A stretch of DNA of 64,000 nt. Source: Acidobacteriota bacterium (GTDB lineage Bacteria; Acidobacteriota; Terriglobia; Acidiferrales; UBA7541). Both the position numbers and the translations under genes were made by a program. The DNA lies in assembly GCA_003224055.1 (NCBI GenBank), contig QHYE01000043.1, positions 1 through 64,000 of the forward strand, given 5' to 3'. This document shows positions 50,595 through 59,536 of this stretch, one piece after another. A model generated the notes under the pieces. The model did no database searches. It was not told the origin of the DNA and saw only the letters and a list, made by a program, of their open reading frames with translations. The stretch's first letter is position 1, and each line of letters opens with the position of its first letter.

Positions 50595-51791
50595 TTACCT
50601 GTCTACTTCTCCAAGGACGATGTCGATGGTGCCGATGCATGCGATGACGTCGGCGATCAACTGCCCTTCGATCAATTTCGGAAGCGCCTGCAGATTGATA
50701 TACGAGGGCGACCGGAAGTGCGCCCGCAGCGGCTTTGGCGAACCGTCGCTCGCAATGAAGCATCCAAGTTCGCCTCGCGGGGATTCCACGCTGACATACG
50801 CCTCGCCCGGCGCCGGAGAAAATCCTTCCGTGAAAATCTTGAAGTGGTAGATGAGCGCTTCCATCTCCGTTTTCATTTTTTCTCTCTGCGGCGGAATCAC
50901 GCCCGGTGCTTCAGCTCGGATCGGACCTTCGTTCGTAATCTTGTCCAGCGCCTGGCGGATAATTTTCAGGCTTTCCCGCATCTCGGCCACGCGAATCAGA
51001 TACCGCGCGTAGCAGTCGGAATCCGTTCGCGTCGGAACATTGAAGTCGAACTCCTCGTAACTCGAGTACGGAAAAACTTTCCGGTTATCATACGCAATGC
51101 CCGCCGCGCGCAGCGTTGGGCCCGTCATGCTGAGCGCGACCGCATCTTCCGCGGAGATGTACCCGATGCCCTTGGTCCGGCCGATCCAGATGCGATTTTC
51201 CGTTAGTAGCGTTTCGTATTCGTCCACGCGGCTGGGCATCATTTTCAGGAATCGCTCGATCGCCTGCCGCCAGCCGGTCGGCGGATCCAGCGCCAGTCCG
51301 CCGATTCGAATGTAGCTGGTCATCATCCGCTGGCCGGAGAACAGTTCGAAAATCTTCAGAATTTCTTCGCGCTCGCGAAAGCAGTAAAGAAATACCGACA
51401 TCGCGCCGAGGTCGATCGCGTGCGTCCCCAGCCAGACCAGATGCGAAGAAATCCTTTGCAGCTCGACCATCATCACGCGGATGTATTGCGCGCGTTTTGG
51501 AATTTCCACCCCCAGAAGTTTTTCTACCGCCAAGCAATACACCAGGTTGTTCCCCAGTGGATTCAGGTAATCCATCCGGTCCGTCAGCGTAATCGCCTGC
51601 GAATACGTCTTGTCTTCGCACGATTTCTCGATCCCGGTATGCAAATACCCGAGATCGGGAATCGCTTTCACCACGTTCTCGCCGTCAAGTTCCAGCAGAA
51701 TTCGCAGCACCCCGTGCGTCGACGGGTGCTGCGGCCCCATGTTGAGCACCATGGTTTTTGCTGCGCCGGTGGCGGTATCAACGGTGGTCAT
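50595..51791 (-). CDS. nuoD: NADH-quinone oxidoreductase subunit D (cluster 2)
   Basis: [27 protein letters not shown]; full-length 398 aa. Confidence 0.96.
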   Translation of the reverse strand: MTTVDTATGAAKTMVLNMGPQHPSTHGVLRILLELDGENVVKAIPDLGYLHTGIEKSCEDKTYSQAITLTDRMDYLNPLGNNLVYCLAVEKLLGVEIPKRAQYIRVMMVELQRISSHLVWLGTHAIDLGAMSVFLYCFREREEILKIFELFSGQRMMTSYIRIGGLALDPPTGWRQAIERFLKMMPSRVDEYETLLTENRIWIGRTKGIGYISAEDAVALSMTGPTLRAAGIAYDNRKVFPYSSYEEFDFNVPTRTDSDCYARYLIRVAEMRESLKIIRQALDKITNEGPIRAEAPGVIPPQREKMKTEMEALIYHFKIFTEGFSPAPGEAYVSVESPRGELGCFIASDGSPKPLRAHFRSPSYINLQALPKLIEGQLIADVIACIGTIDIVLGEVDR

Positions 51792-52312
51792 GGCGTCGAG
51801 CTTTTCCTGAAAAGTTCGCCCGTGCTCGGCACGTCGCGATAGCCCTCAACGGGATAATCCCGGCGCAACGGATGCCCTTCCCAATCATCGGGAAGGAGTA
51901 TGCGCCGCAAATCGGGATGCCCGTTGAAACGAATTCCAAACAGGTCGAAGATTTCCCGCTCCAGCCAGTTCGCGCCCGGCCACACCGGCACCAGCGAATC
52001 CACAACCGGATCGTTCCCCGAAACGCGCACCTTCAGCCGCACTCTTTCGCGCCGCGGAATGGAAACAAGTTGATAGTTCAATTCGAATCGCGGTTCGTGC
52101 GGAAAGCGGTCGACGCAGGTTGCCGCGCTCAGGAGGTCGTACCGCAGCTTGGCATCTTGACGGCAGTGTTCCGCGGAAGCTCGAAGAAATTCGCGCGGAA
52201 TGACAATCGTGGTCTCGTCGCGGAATTGGATCACTTCCGCAACGGCTTTCGAATTCCACGCGCGCAGCCGTTCGGCTACAACATTAGCGTTTTGGCTGGA
52301 AGACTCCTTCAC
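51788..52312 (-). CDS. nuoC: NADH-quinone oxidoreductase subunit C (cluster 2)
   Basis: WLEREIFDLFGIRFNGHPDLRRILLPDDWEGHPLRRDYP. Confidence 0.95.
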   Translation of the reverse strand: MKESSSQNANVVAERLRAWNSKAVAEVIQFRDETTIVIPREFLRASAEHCRQDAKLRYDLLSAATCVDRFPHEPRFELNYQLVSIPRRERVRLKVRVSGNDPVVDSLVPVWPGANWLEREIFDLFGIRFNGHPDLRRILLPDDWEGHPLRRDYPVEGYRDVPSTGELFRKSSTP

Positions 52313-52336
52313 GATTTCGAATCCCGTTTGCGCCGC

Positions 52337-52708
52337 TTATTTATGCCAGTCCAGCGCGCCCTTTTTCCAGAGATAGAGATAACCGACCAGCAGGATCGCT
52401 ATGTAGATCATCATTTCCGCAAAGCCATACCACCGCAAGCTGCGAAAAATGTAGGCCCAGGGGTACAGGAAGATGGCTTCCACGTCGAACAGAATGAAAA
52501 CCATTGCCACGAGATAGAACTTCACCGAAAAAGGCTCACGGGCATCGCCCGTTGGTTCCATCCCGCACTCGTAGGCTTGCTGCTTCGCCCGGCTCGGACG
52601 CCGCCACCCGACTAGCACGGAGACAGCAGTCAGCGCACCGGCAAGCGCCGCGGCGATCAGCAGGTGTAAGAGAAGCGGAGCGTAAGTATGTAAGTCAGAA
52701 CCACTCAT
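52337..52708 (-). CDS. nuoA: NADH-quinone oxidoreductase subunit A (cluster 2)
   Basis: AYECGMEPTGDAREPFSVKFYLVAMVFILFDVEAIFLYPWAYIF. Confidence 0.95.
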   Translation of the reverse strand: MSGSDLHTYAPLLLHLLIAAALAGALTAVSVLVGWRRPSRAKQQAYECGMEPTGDAREPFSVKFYLVAMVFILFDVEAIFLYPWAYIFRSLRWYGFAEMMIYIAILLVGYLYLWKKGALDWHK

Positions 52709-52802
52709 GGGCGACTTGCTATAATACTGATTCACCCGCCGGTCGGTCAAATCGGGCGGAGAAGTTCCCGCGCGGCGGTTTCGCATCGATGTACGGGAAA
52801 AG

Positions 52803-53447
52803 ATGAAGGACCCGATGCTTTTTGGTCACAATACCAACGTAAAAGTGCGGGACACCGACTTTCACGTCCAAACCGAAGATCGCGGCGTCACCAACGCGCT
52901 CATTGACACCACCGTCTATTTTCACGGACGCGTGCTGCATCGGCGAACGAATAACTATTTTGATCTCCTGCCGCTGAATTCGAAGAACGAACAAGCGCTC
53001 AAGCAGCGCCTCGATGAGCAACACCGTGCTGTTGTAGAAGAGCTTCGAACGGGAACGCTGCACCTTCCCCTGCCGCAGGAAGCTAAATCCCCCGCGACGA
53101 CTGGCGTATCGAACGCCCCGTCCGTCCCGAAAGTGCTGACGCTCGTTCTGATCAATTCAAAAACCTGGCTCGCGGGAAAGCGTGCCACTCTGGTTGTCTC
53201 CGTGCAAAACCGCGAGAGTGGCGAACCCGTGAATCACGCGCGCATTGTAGCTCGAGTGGAAGGCGCCGCCGATTCGAAAGAATTCAAAACCGAAACCGGA
53301 ATCGACGGCCGCGCGCGGTTGGAATTTGATATGCCGCGCGTATCCGGGGCGGAGCCGGCGCTGGTCATCGAAGCGATGCACGGCAACGCCAAAGGGCATT
53401 TGCGGTTTCAGTTGCGCGCAAGACCGAAAGTGCCCGCTGCGAGTTAG
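52803..53447 (+). CDS. Conserved hypothetical protein (FGHNTNVKV-type N-domain plus Ig-like C-domain)
   Basis: 214 aa ORF directly upstream of thiS; C-terminal half has a beta-sandwich-like pattern (KTWLAGKRATLVVSVQNRESGEPVNHARIVARVEG). Confidence 0.75.
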   Translation: MKDPMLFGHNTNVKVRDTDFHVQTEDRGVTNALIDTTVYFHGRVLHRRTNNYFDLLPLNSKNEQALKQRLDEQHRAVVEELRTGTLHLPLPQEAKSPATTGVSNAPSVPKVLTLVLINSKTWLAGKRATLVVSVQNRESGEPVNHARIVARVEGAADSKEFKTETGIDGRARLEFDMPRVSGAEPALVIEAMHGNAKGHLRFQLRARPKVPAAS

Positions 53448-53448
53448 A

Positions 53449-53661
53449 ATGGAAACGACCGTCACGATTATCGTCAACGGAGAATCACGAGTGGCAGGTG
53501 TAGAGGCTACCGTCGCGGACCTGCTTCGCGATCTCGGTCTGAATGCCGGGCGCGTGGCCATCGAGCGAAATCTGGAAATTTTGCCGCGGCCGAAATGGCC
53601 AGCAACGCGCGTCGCGGCTGGCGATCGCTACGAAATCGTTCAGTTTGTCGGCGGCGGTTAA
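53449..53661 (+). CDS. thiS: Sulfur carrier protein ThiS/MoaD-like
   Basis: VTIIVNGESRVAGVEATVADLLRDLGLNAGRVAIERN...YEIVQFVGGG, C-terminal GG. Confidence 0.88.
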   Translation: METTVTIIVNGESRVAGVEATVADLLRDLGLNAGRVAIERNLEILPRPKWPATRVAAGDRYEIVQFVGGG

Positions 53662-53706
53662 AACATTTTTTTCCAGATTTCGATCCGTTCTTTCAGATCT
53701 TCCTCG

Positions 53707-54345
53707 TCAAATTCCCTTCAACAGGTGCCCCATCTTGCGTTTCTTCGTTTTGAGATAGCCGCGAGAGATTTTCGAGACGCGCGGCTGGCAGGGAACGCGT
53801 TCGACGACCTGTATCCCTGCGCTTTCAAGTTGGCGGACTTTTTCCGGGTTGTTGGAAAGCAGGCGAATTTTTTTCGCTCCCAGTTTTTTCAAAATTTGCG
53901 TGGAGAAATCGTAATCGCGGGCATCGGCGGCAAAACCCAGTTTTTCATTGGCCTCAACCGTGTCCATTCCACCGTCCTGGAGTTCGTAAGCGCGGAGCTT
54001 GTTCATCAGGCCGATGCCGCGGCCTTCCTGCGGCAGGTAGAGCAGGATTCCCGAAGGCGCCTGTCCGATTTTTTTCAGCGACAATTCGAGCTGCGCGCGG
54101 CAATCGCAACGCAGCGATGTGAGTACATCGCCAGTCAAGCATTGCGAGTGCACGCGCACCAGCGGAGCAATCCTGCTTTTCAGATTTCCGCGTACCAGCG
54201 CAACCGCTTCTTCCTGCGGCCCGCGGCCCTTGAATCCGAAAATGGTGAAGCGGCCATAACGCGTCGGCAGCTCGGCGTGCGCGACCATCTGCACCATCGT
54301 GGAACTTTTCTTCAATCGTTTGCTCTTGTGTGATTTTGCGCTCAT
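53707..54345 (-). CDS. ribA: GTP cyclohydrolase II
   Basis: VRVHSQCLTGDVLTSLRCDCRAQLELSL; LPQEGRGIGLMNKLRAYELQDGGMDTVEANEKLGF; RLLSNNPEKV. Confidence 0.95.
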   Translation of the reverse strand: MSAKSHKSKRLKKSSTMVQMVAHAELPTRYGRFTIFGFKGRGPQEEAVALVRGNLKSRIAPLVRVHSQCLTGDVLTSLRCDCRAQLELSLKKIGQAPSGILLYLPQEGRGIGLMNKLRAYELQDGGMDTVEANEKLGFAADARDYDFSTQILKKLGAKKIRLLSNNPEKVRQLESAGIQVVERVPCQPRVSKISRGYLKTKKRKMGHLLKGI

Positions 54346-54491
54346 CGGAAACGGACAGTATAACAGGGAGCCATAATCGGCACAGGCTGCCATCCGCGCA
54401 AGCCGCTTGATGTGCGAGCACCGACGTACGAGACGCGCTTTACATCAAGCGGGGGATTGGCTAGCGTTAGCTTGAGAAACGCAGGCGAAGA

Positions 54492-55811
54492 ATGGACACG
54501 GCAACCTCAGTTCGCGACCTCTTATTCACCTTGCTGCTAAAGGTGGGCGTGGCGTCGTCCTTTGCCGCGCTGCTGGCGCGCTGGAACACCTTTCGCCGCG
54601 TGCTTTTTACCGAAGAGCGCGACGTCGACCAAAAACTCAAGTTGATGATGTTTATGGTTCCGCCGCTGATCGTCGGAGTGATGCTGCGCCTGGTTGGGCC
54701 TGCCTACAAGTTTGCGGATCTGTCGCTGGAAGGCGCGTTTCTCATGGGCTTGCTGGGTGGCCGCGTGGTGGGGCCGATCGGCGGCGCGATCATCACTATT
54801 CCGGCGCTGATTTCGCACGAGTGGCTGGCGATGCCCGTGGCAGCGACGGCGGGACTGCTCGGCGGACTCATCCGGCAGGCCATTCCAAACAAAGAAGACA
54901 TCTGGAATTTCGGGCCGTTCACTTTCCTGAACATTCCGAGAGCGACTGTGAAGCTGCTTCGCAAAGCGGAATTGTCCTGGGAAATGGCGCCGCTGACCAC
55001 GTGCATTGCCCTCGAACTGGGCCGCGTGGCGCTTGTGCACGCTACAAAGCTGAAGTGGCTCTTTGCGATCGATCCGAACTGGGATTGGTGGCTGGGGCTC
55101 GTGGTGATCGCCACACTAATGTCTGTCGCTGCCCCGCTGAAAATCTGGAACAACACGCGCATCGAGATGAACCTCGAGCGGCACCAGCAGCTTTTGTTGA
55201 AGGCACGTATGGATGCGCTCTCCAGCCAGATCAATCCGCACTTTCTGTTCAATACGCTCAACACCGTTTCGGCGCTTATCCGCATTGATCCGGATTCCGC
55301 GCGCGGCGTGGTGCTCAAACTCAGCAATATTTTGCGACGGCTCCTCCGCAAGCATGAGACCTTCGTGCCGCTCAGCGAAGAACTGCAATTCATCGACGAT
55401 TATCTGGACATCGAAGTGGCCCGCTTCGGCCGCGACAATCTCGAAATCGTCAAGCAGCTCGGCGAAGAGACCCTCGAGGCCTTTGTCCCCAGCATGCTCC
55501 TCCAGCCGATTGTGGAGAATTGTCTGAAACACGGTCTTGCGCCCAAGCTCGGCGGCGGAAAAATTCAGTTGCGAACGACAACGCGTGACGGCCGGCTGCA
55601 TATTGAAATTGAAGACAACGGCGTGGGCATTTCCGAAGAAAAAATGCCCCACGTCTACGTCGAAGGCATCGGATTGAGCAACGTGCGCGAGCGCCTGCAC
55701 GTGCTCTACGGAGCCGATTTCAATTTGGAGATTCAGAGCCGGCCCGGCGAAGGCACGGTGATCCGCATTGACGTACCCGCTCTTGTGCCCGCCATGCAGG
55801 CGGTGGGTTGA
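54492..55811 (+). CDS. LytS/YehU-type membrane sensor histidine kinase
   Basis: Multi-TM N-terminus; ALSSQINPHFLFNTLNTVSALIRI; GIGLSNVRERLHVLYG. Confidence 0.9.
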   Translation: MDTATSVRDLLFTLLLKVGVASSFAALLARWNTFRRVLFTEERDVDQKLKLMMFMVPPLIVGVMLRLVGPAYKFADLSLEGAFLMGLLGGRVVGPIGGAIITIPALISHEWLAMPVAATAGLLGGLIRQAIPNKEDIWNFGPFTFLNIPRATVKLLRKAELSWEMAPLTTCIALELGRVALVHATKLKWLFAIDPNWDWWLGLVVIATLMSVAAPLKIWNNTRIEMNLERHQQLLLKARMDALSSQINPHFLFNTLNTVSALIRIDPDSARGVVLKLSNILRRLLRKHETFVPLSEELQFIDDYLDIEVARFGRDNLEIVKQLGEETLEAFVPSMLLQPIVENCLKHGLAPKLGGGKIQLRTTTRDGRLHIEIEDNGVGISEEKMPHVYVEGIGLSNVRERLHVLYGADFNLEIQSRPGEGTVIRIDVPALVPAMQAVG

Positions 55812-55873
55812 GAACGCCAGAAAACTGTGGATATTGGAAAAATTGAAAAGAGAAATGCTGAGTGCGGCTCAGC

Positions 55874-55906
55874 CATACTGTTTGACATGAACCGAAAAAC
55901 AGTATG
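55874..55906. promoter_or_regulatory. Putative HigA operator upstream of higB
   Basis: CATACTGTTT (55874-55883) / AAACAGTATG (55897-55906) perfect 10-bp arms, 13-nt spacer; extra AAACAGT at 55912. Confidence 0.7.
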
Positions 55907-55916
55907 ACTTCAAACA

Positions 55917-56195
55917 GTGATCCGGTCCTTTCGCAGCGCGGACACCGAGCGCTTATTCCGCAGGGAATCTGTTCGCCGGTTCAAGGCCATTGAACGGCAA
56001 GCGCTTCGGAAACTGGACATGCTTGACGCCGCGCCGGATCTCCGGACGCTGTCGGCGCTCCCTGGAAACAGACTGGAAAGATTGAGGGGAGAGCGGCAGG
56101 GGCAGTGCAGCATCCGCCTGAACGACCAGTGGCGGATTTGCTTTGTATGGCGCGAGGGACACGCATATGAAGTCGAGATTGTGGATGACCACTGA
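55917..56195 (+). CDS. higB: HigB-type (RelE/ParE superfamily) toxin
   Basis: MIRSFRSADTERLFRRESVRRFKAIERQALRKLDMLDAA...NDQWRICFVWREGHAYEVEIVDDH; GTG start. Confidence 0.9.
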   Translation: MIRSFRSADTERLFRRESVRRFKAIERQALRKLDMLDAAPDLRTLSALPGNRLERLRGERQGQCSIRLNDQWRICFVWREGHAYEVEIVDDH

Positions 56196-56204
56196 GAGGG
56201 CCGA

Positions 56205-56516
56205 ATGGCAAAGAAACTGAAGCCGGTGCATCCGGGAGAGATTCTTCGCGAGGAGTTCATGCTGCCACTTGGGCTGAGCATGAACAAGTTGGCGATGGCA
56301 TTGCGCGTCCCGGTGACACGAATCGCGGATATCGTCAACGAGCGCCGGGGCATCACGGCCGATACGGCCCTGCGCTTTGCCCGTTACTTTAATAACGCCC
56401 CCGCTTTCTGGATGAATCTTCAAACGCGTTATGACCTGGAAGTGGCTGAAGACGAAATCGCTGCCCAAGTTGCGCGAGACGTGCAGCCTTTGGAAATGGT
56501 CACCCGCGAGGATTAG
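56205..56516 (+). CDS. higA: HigA-type antitoxin (XRE HTH)
   Basis: KLKPVHPGEILREEFMLPLGLSMNKLAMALRVPVTRIADIVNERRGITADTALRFARYF. Confidence 0.93.
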   Translation: MAKKLKPVHPGEILREEFMLPLGLSMNKLAMALRVPVTRIADIVNERRGITADTALRFARYFNNAPAFWMNLQTRYDLEVAEDEIAAQVARDVQPLEMVTRED

Positions 56517-56539
56517 AAACAACCAGCGAATTCGGGCTC

Positions 56540-58966
56540 TCATTCCTCGCGGAGAGCAACCATGGGGTCGACCTGCGTGGCGCGGCGCGCGGGAATGTAG
56601 CAGGCAAAGAACGCGGAGAGCAGAAGCACGGTGGCGACGGCGCTGATCGCGGCCGGGTCTATGGCGTTGACTTGGTAGAGAAGAGTCTTCATCACGCGGC
56701 CGACAAAGTAAGTACCAGCGAGGCCCACGAGCAGTCCAAGAAAAGCGAGCACCATTCCTTCCTGAAGTACAAGACGAAGTACCTGATTGGGGCCGGCGCC
56801 GAGCGCGATGCGCAGGCCAATCTCGTGGGTGCGTTGGGCCACTGCGAAGGACATCACGCCGTAGATGCCGATGGCGGCGAGCAACAGTGCTACCCCCGCA
56901 AAACTCGAGAACAGCACCGTGGAGAAGCGGTCTCCAGCCAATGACTCATCCACGAGCTGATCCATGGTCTTTACCTGATCGAGGGGCAGATTGGGGTCCA
57001 CGGAGCGGACCACGGCGGTAATGCTCTTGGTCATGCTTGCGGGATCGCCAAAAGTGCGGACTGCCAAGCCCGCCTGTGGCCAGGGGCTCTGCCAAAAGGG
57101 AACAACGATTTCGGGGAAGCCGTCGCCACGAACACCGCCGTTGTGGACGTTATGATAGACACCAACGATTTGCCATTCGATGGGCGGCCCGAGCTTGGTG
57201 ACGCCGGGGATTAACTGTTCGACGGCGAGGCGTTGCGTGAGAGGGTCCACGTTGGACAAGTATTTCTTGGCGAAGGTCTCGTTCACGACGGCGACCGGGA
57301 GGCCGCCGGCAAAATCCTGTTCCGTGATGGCGCGGCCTTTTTCGATTTGGATTCCAAACGTCTTGAAGAATTCCGGCGTCACCATTGTAAAGCCTGCGCC
57401 GGGACGCGAGGACGGATCACTGACCGCCTGTCCCGCGAGGTTGAAGGGCATGCCAAAGTTCGTGCCGATGATAGGCATCCCCGTGGAAGCGGAAGCAGCG
57501 GTGATTCCCGGAAGGGCGCCCACTTTGTCCAAGAGCAGGCGATAGAACGCGTTTATTTGTTCAGGCGTGGAAAAGCGTTCATTGGTTACGGGTAGAAAAA
57601 AAGTGAGGATGTGGTCCTGGCGAAATCCGAGATCGACGCGGCTTAGTTTCCAGAAGCTGTGAATCACCAGCCCGGCGCCGGCGAGGAGCGTCAGCGCCAG
57701 CGCAAATTCGATGACCACCAGAGTGCGGCGCAATCCGTGGCGGCCCGCGCTGATCGCGGAGCGGCCGCTTTCCTTCAGCACATCACTCAAATTGAGCCGC
57801 GCCGTTTGCCACGCGGGAGCGCAGCCAAACAGCACACCAGCCAGAAGCGTCGCTGCCATGCTAAAGAAAAGAACAGGCAGGTTCACGCGAATGTCCGCCT
57901 CCGAGGGCAGGGTAAACGGCGGAATGAGGGAAACAATCACTTTCAGCAGTCCCCAAGCGAGGCTCACACCCAAGATTCCGCCGATCAGCGACAGCGCGAG
58001 GCTCTCGGTCAGGAATTGAGCGAAGAGTTGTCCGCGTGTGGCGCCCAGAGAGGCCCGTACGGCAATCTCTTTTTGGCGAACGGTCCCCCGCGCAAGAAGA
58101 AGATTGGCCACGTTGACGCAAGCGATCAACAAAATGAAGCCGACAGCGCCCATCAGCAGCCAGATATTCTTGATCAGGTCTTTGCTGATGAAGTCGTTCT
58201 TGAGGGGTTCGACGGCGGCGCTCCAGCCCTTGTTGGACTTTGGATAGACTTCAGCAATGTGGCGCGTGACGGAATCCATGTTGGCGTTGGCCTGTTGCAA
58301 AGTGACGCCCGGTTTGAGCCGGCCCATTACCAGGACGAAATGAAAGTCGTGGTTGATCTGCTCTGGTTTGAAAGCCAGCGGGACAAAGAGCTGCGATTCG
58401 AGGCGGTCAGGCTGCCCGGCTGCAAGGACTCCCACGACCGTGTAAGGCTCGCCGTTCAGGCGGATGGGCTTGCCGATGATTTCGTGGTCACTGCCGAAAC
58501 GCTCCACCCAAAGTCGGTGAGTCATCACCACGACGCGATCCCGGCCCACGACTCCTTCCTCGGGGAGAATGTCCCGCCCCAGGAAAAAGGGAGTGCCCAC
58601 CATGTTGTTGAAGCCGGGAGTGGTCAGGCGGGTCTGGATCATTTCGGGATGGTCGGAGGTGGACAGACTGTAATTGCCGCCGGTCCATGCGCAGAGATCC
58701 TGGAAGACGGTGCTCTGCTGCTTCCAATCCAAAAAGTCGCCGGCTGAGACACCATTGCGGTTTCCGTTGATCCTCGACCAGACGATGACGAGTTGGTCCG
58801 GATTTGGGTAAGGGAGTGGAGCGAGGAGGGTGGCGTAGACGACGCTGAAGATAGCGGTGTTGGCGCCGATACCGAGCGTGAGCGCCAGGAGGGCGACGCA
58901 CGTGAAGCCGAGATTTTTGCCGAGCAAGCGCAAACCAAAACGGATGTTGCGTGCGAGATTCATCAT
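56540..58966 (-). CDS. ADOP-type ABC transporter permease (duplicated MacB_PCD/FtsX)
   Basis: [53 protein letters not shown]; ends PARRATQVDPMVALREE. Confidence 0.92.
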   Translation of the reverse strand: MMNLARNIRFGLRLLGKNLGFTCVALLALTLGIGANTAIFSVVYATLLAPLPYPNPDQLVIVWSRINGNRNGVSAGDFLDWKQQSTVFQDLCAWTGGNYSLSTSDHPEMIQTRLTTPGFNNMVGTPFFLGRDILPEEGVVGRDRVVVMTHRLWVERFGSDHEIIGKPIRLNGEPYTVVGVLAAGQPDRLESQLFVPLAFKPEQINHDFHFVLVMGRLKPGVTLQQANANMDSVTRHIAEVYPKSNKGWSAAVEPLKNDFISKDLIKNIWLLMGAVGFILLIACVNVANLLLARGTVRQKEIAVRASLGATRGQLFAQFLTESLALSLIGGILGVSLAWGLLKVIVSLIPPFTLPSEADIRVNLPVLFFSMAATLLAGVLFGCAPAWQTARLNLSDVLKESGRSAISAGRHGLRRTLVVIEFALALTLLAGAGLVIHSFWKLSRVDLGFRQDHILTFFLPVTNERFSTPEQINAFYRLLLDKVGALPGITAASASTGMPIIGTNFGMPFNLAGQAVSDPSSRPGAGFTMVTPEFFKTFGIQIEKGRAITEQDFAGGLPVAVVNETFAKKYLSNVDPLTQRLAVEQLIPGVTKLGPPIEWQIVGVYHNVHNGGVRGDGFPEIVVPFWQSPWPQAGLAVRTFGDPASMTKSITAVVRSVDPNLPLDQVKTMDQLVDESLAGDRFSTVLFSSFAGVALLLAAIGIYGVMSFAVAQRTHEIGLRIALGAGPNQVLRLVLQEGMVLAFLGLLVGLAGTYFVGRVMKTLLYQVNAIDPAAISAVATVLLLSAFFACYIPARRATQVDPMVALREE

Positions 58967-59086
58967 GCGGCTACCCCCAGAGACACGAGTGAATCACCCG
59001 TTGGACAAATTAGACGTGTGGAGGAGGCGAGTGGTCACAGCCCGCGATGTGAAAAAGGCGTGTTGGGCGAAAGCGTCCTTGGCGGC

Positions 59087-59431
59087 CTAACGATCCTCCT
59101 TGAATTGGCTGGAGAGGGACTTGGGAGCGGCAAGCAGCCACGCGGCGAGGAGCGCGCGGCGCACGGTATGCTTTCTCGCGGCTTTGAGGCGGACGCTGGT
59201 GGCCCCCCGTCGTCCCCAGGCACCGGCGCAAGGTTCAAAGACACCCCGGTGGGCCCTCATGAACATCCCTTGCTCGATGGGCGTGAGCTTGATCATGCCC
59301 CAGCCATTCTCGGGGTAGCCGAGGGTCGCGAAGATCTTTCCAGCGACGCGAAAGTCGGGGTGGTCCATGTGGGCCTGCTCGGAGGTTTCGGGAAACGAGA
59401 GCGCGAGGCGGCGAAAGTCATTGGAGGTCAT
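59087..59431 (-). CDS. MmcQ/YjbR family protein
   Basis: MTSNDFRRLALSFPETSEQAHMDHPDFRVAGKIFATL. Confidence 0.87.
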   Translation of the reverse strand: MTSNDFRRLALSFPETSEQAHMDHPDFRVAGKIFATLGYPENGWGMIKLTPIEQGMFMRAHRGVFEPCAGAWGRRGATSVRLKAARKHTVRRALLAAWLLAAPKSLSSQFKEDR

Positions 59432-59493
59432 CGGCAAGGTCCAGCTGGTTGACGGAGCCATGAAAGCACGAGAGGGAGTGGGGAAGAAAGGGC

Positions 59494-59536
59494 TTGACAG
59501 GCGACTGGCGATACTGTATATTCTGTATATACAGAA
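59494..59536 (+). promoter_or_regulatory. Sigma70-like promoter with overlapping 16-bp palindromic operator
   Basis: TTGACA (59494-59499)-N17-TATATT (59517-59522); palindrome TTCTGTATATACAGAA (59521-59536) abutting the ATG at 59537. Confidence 0.7.
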
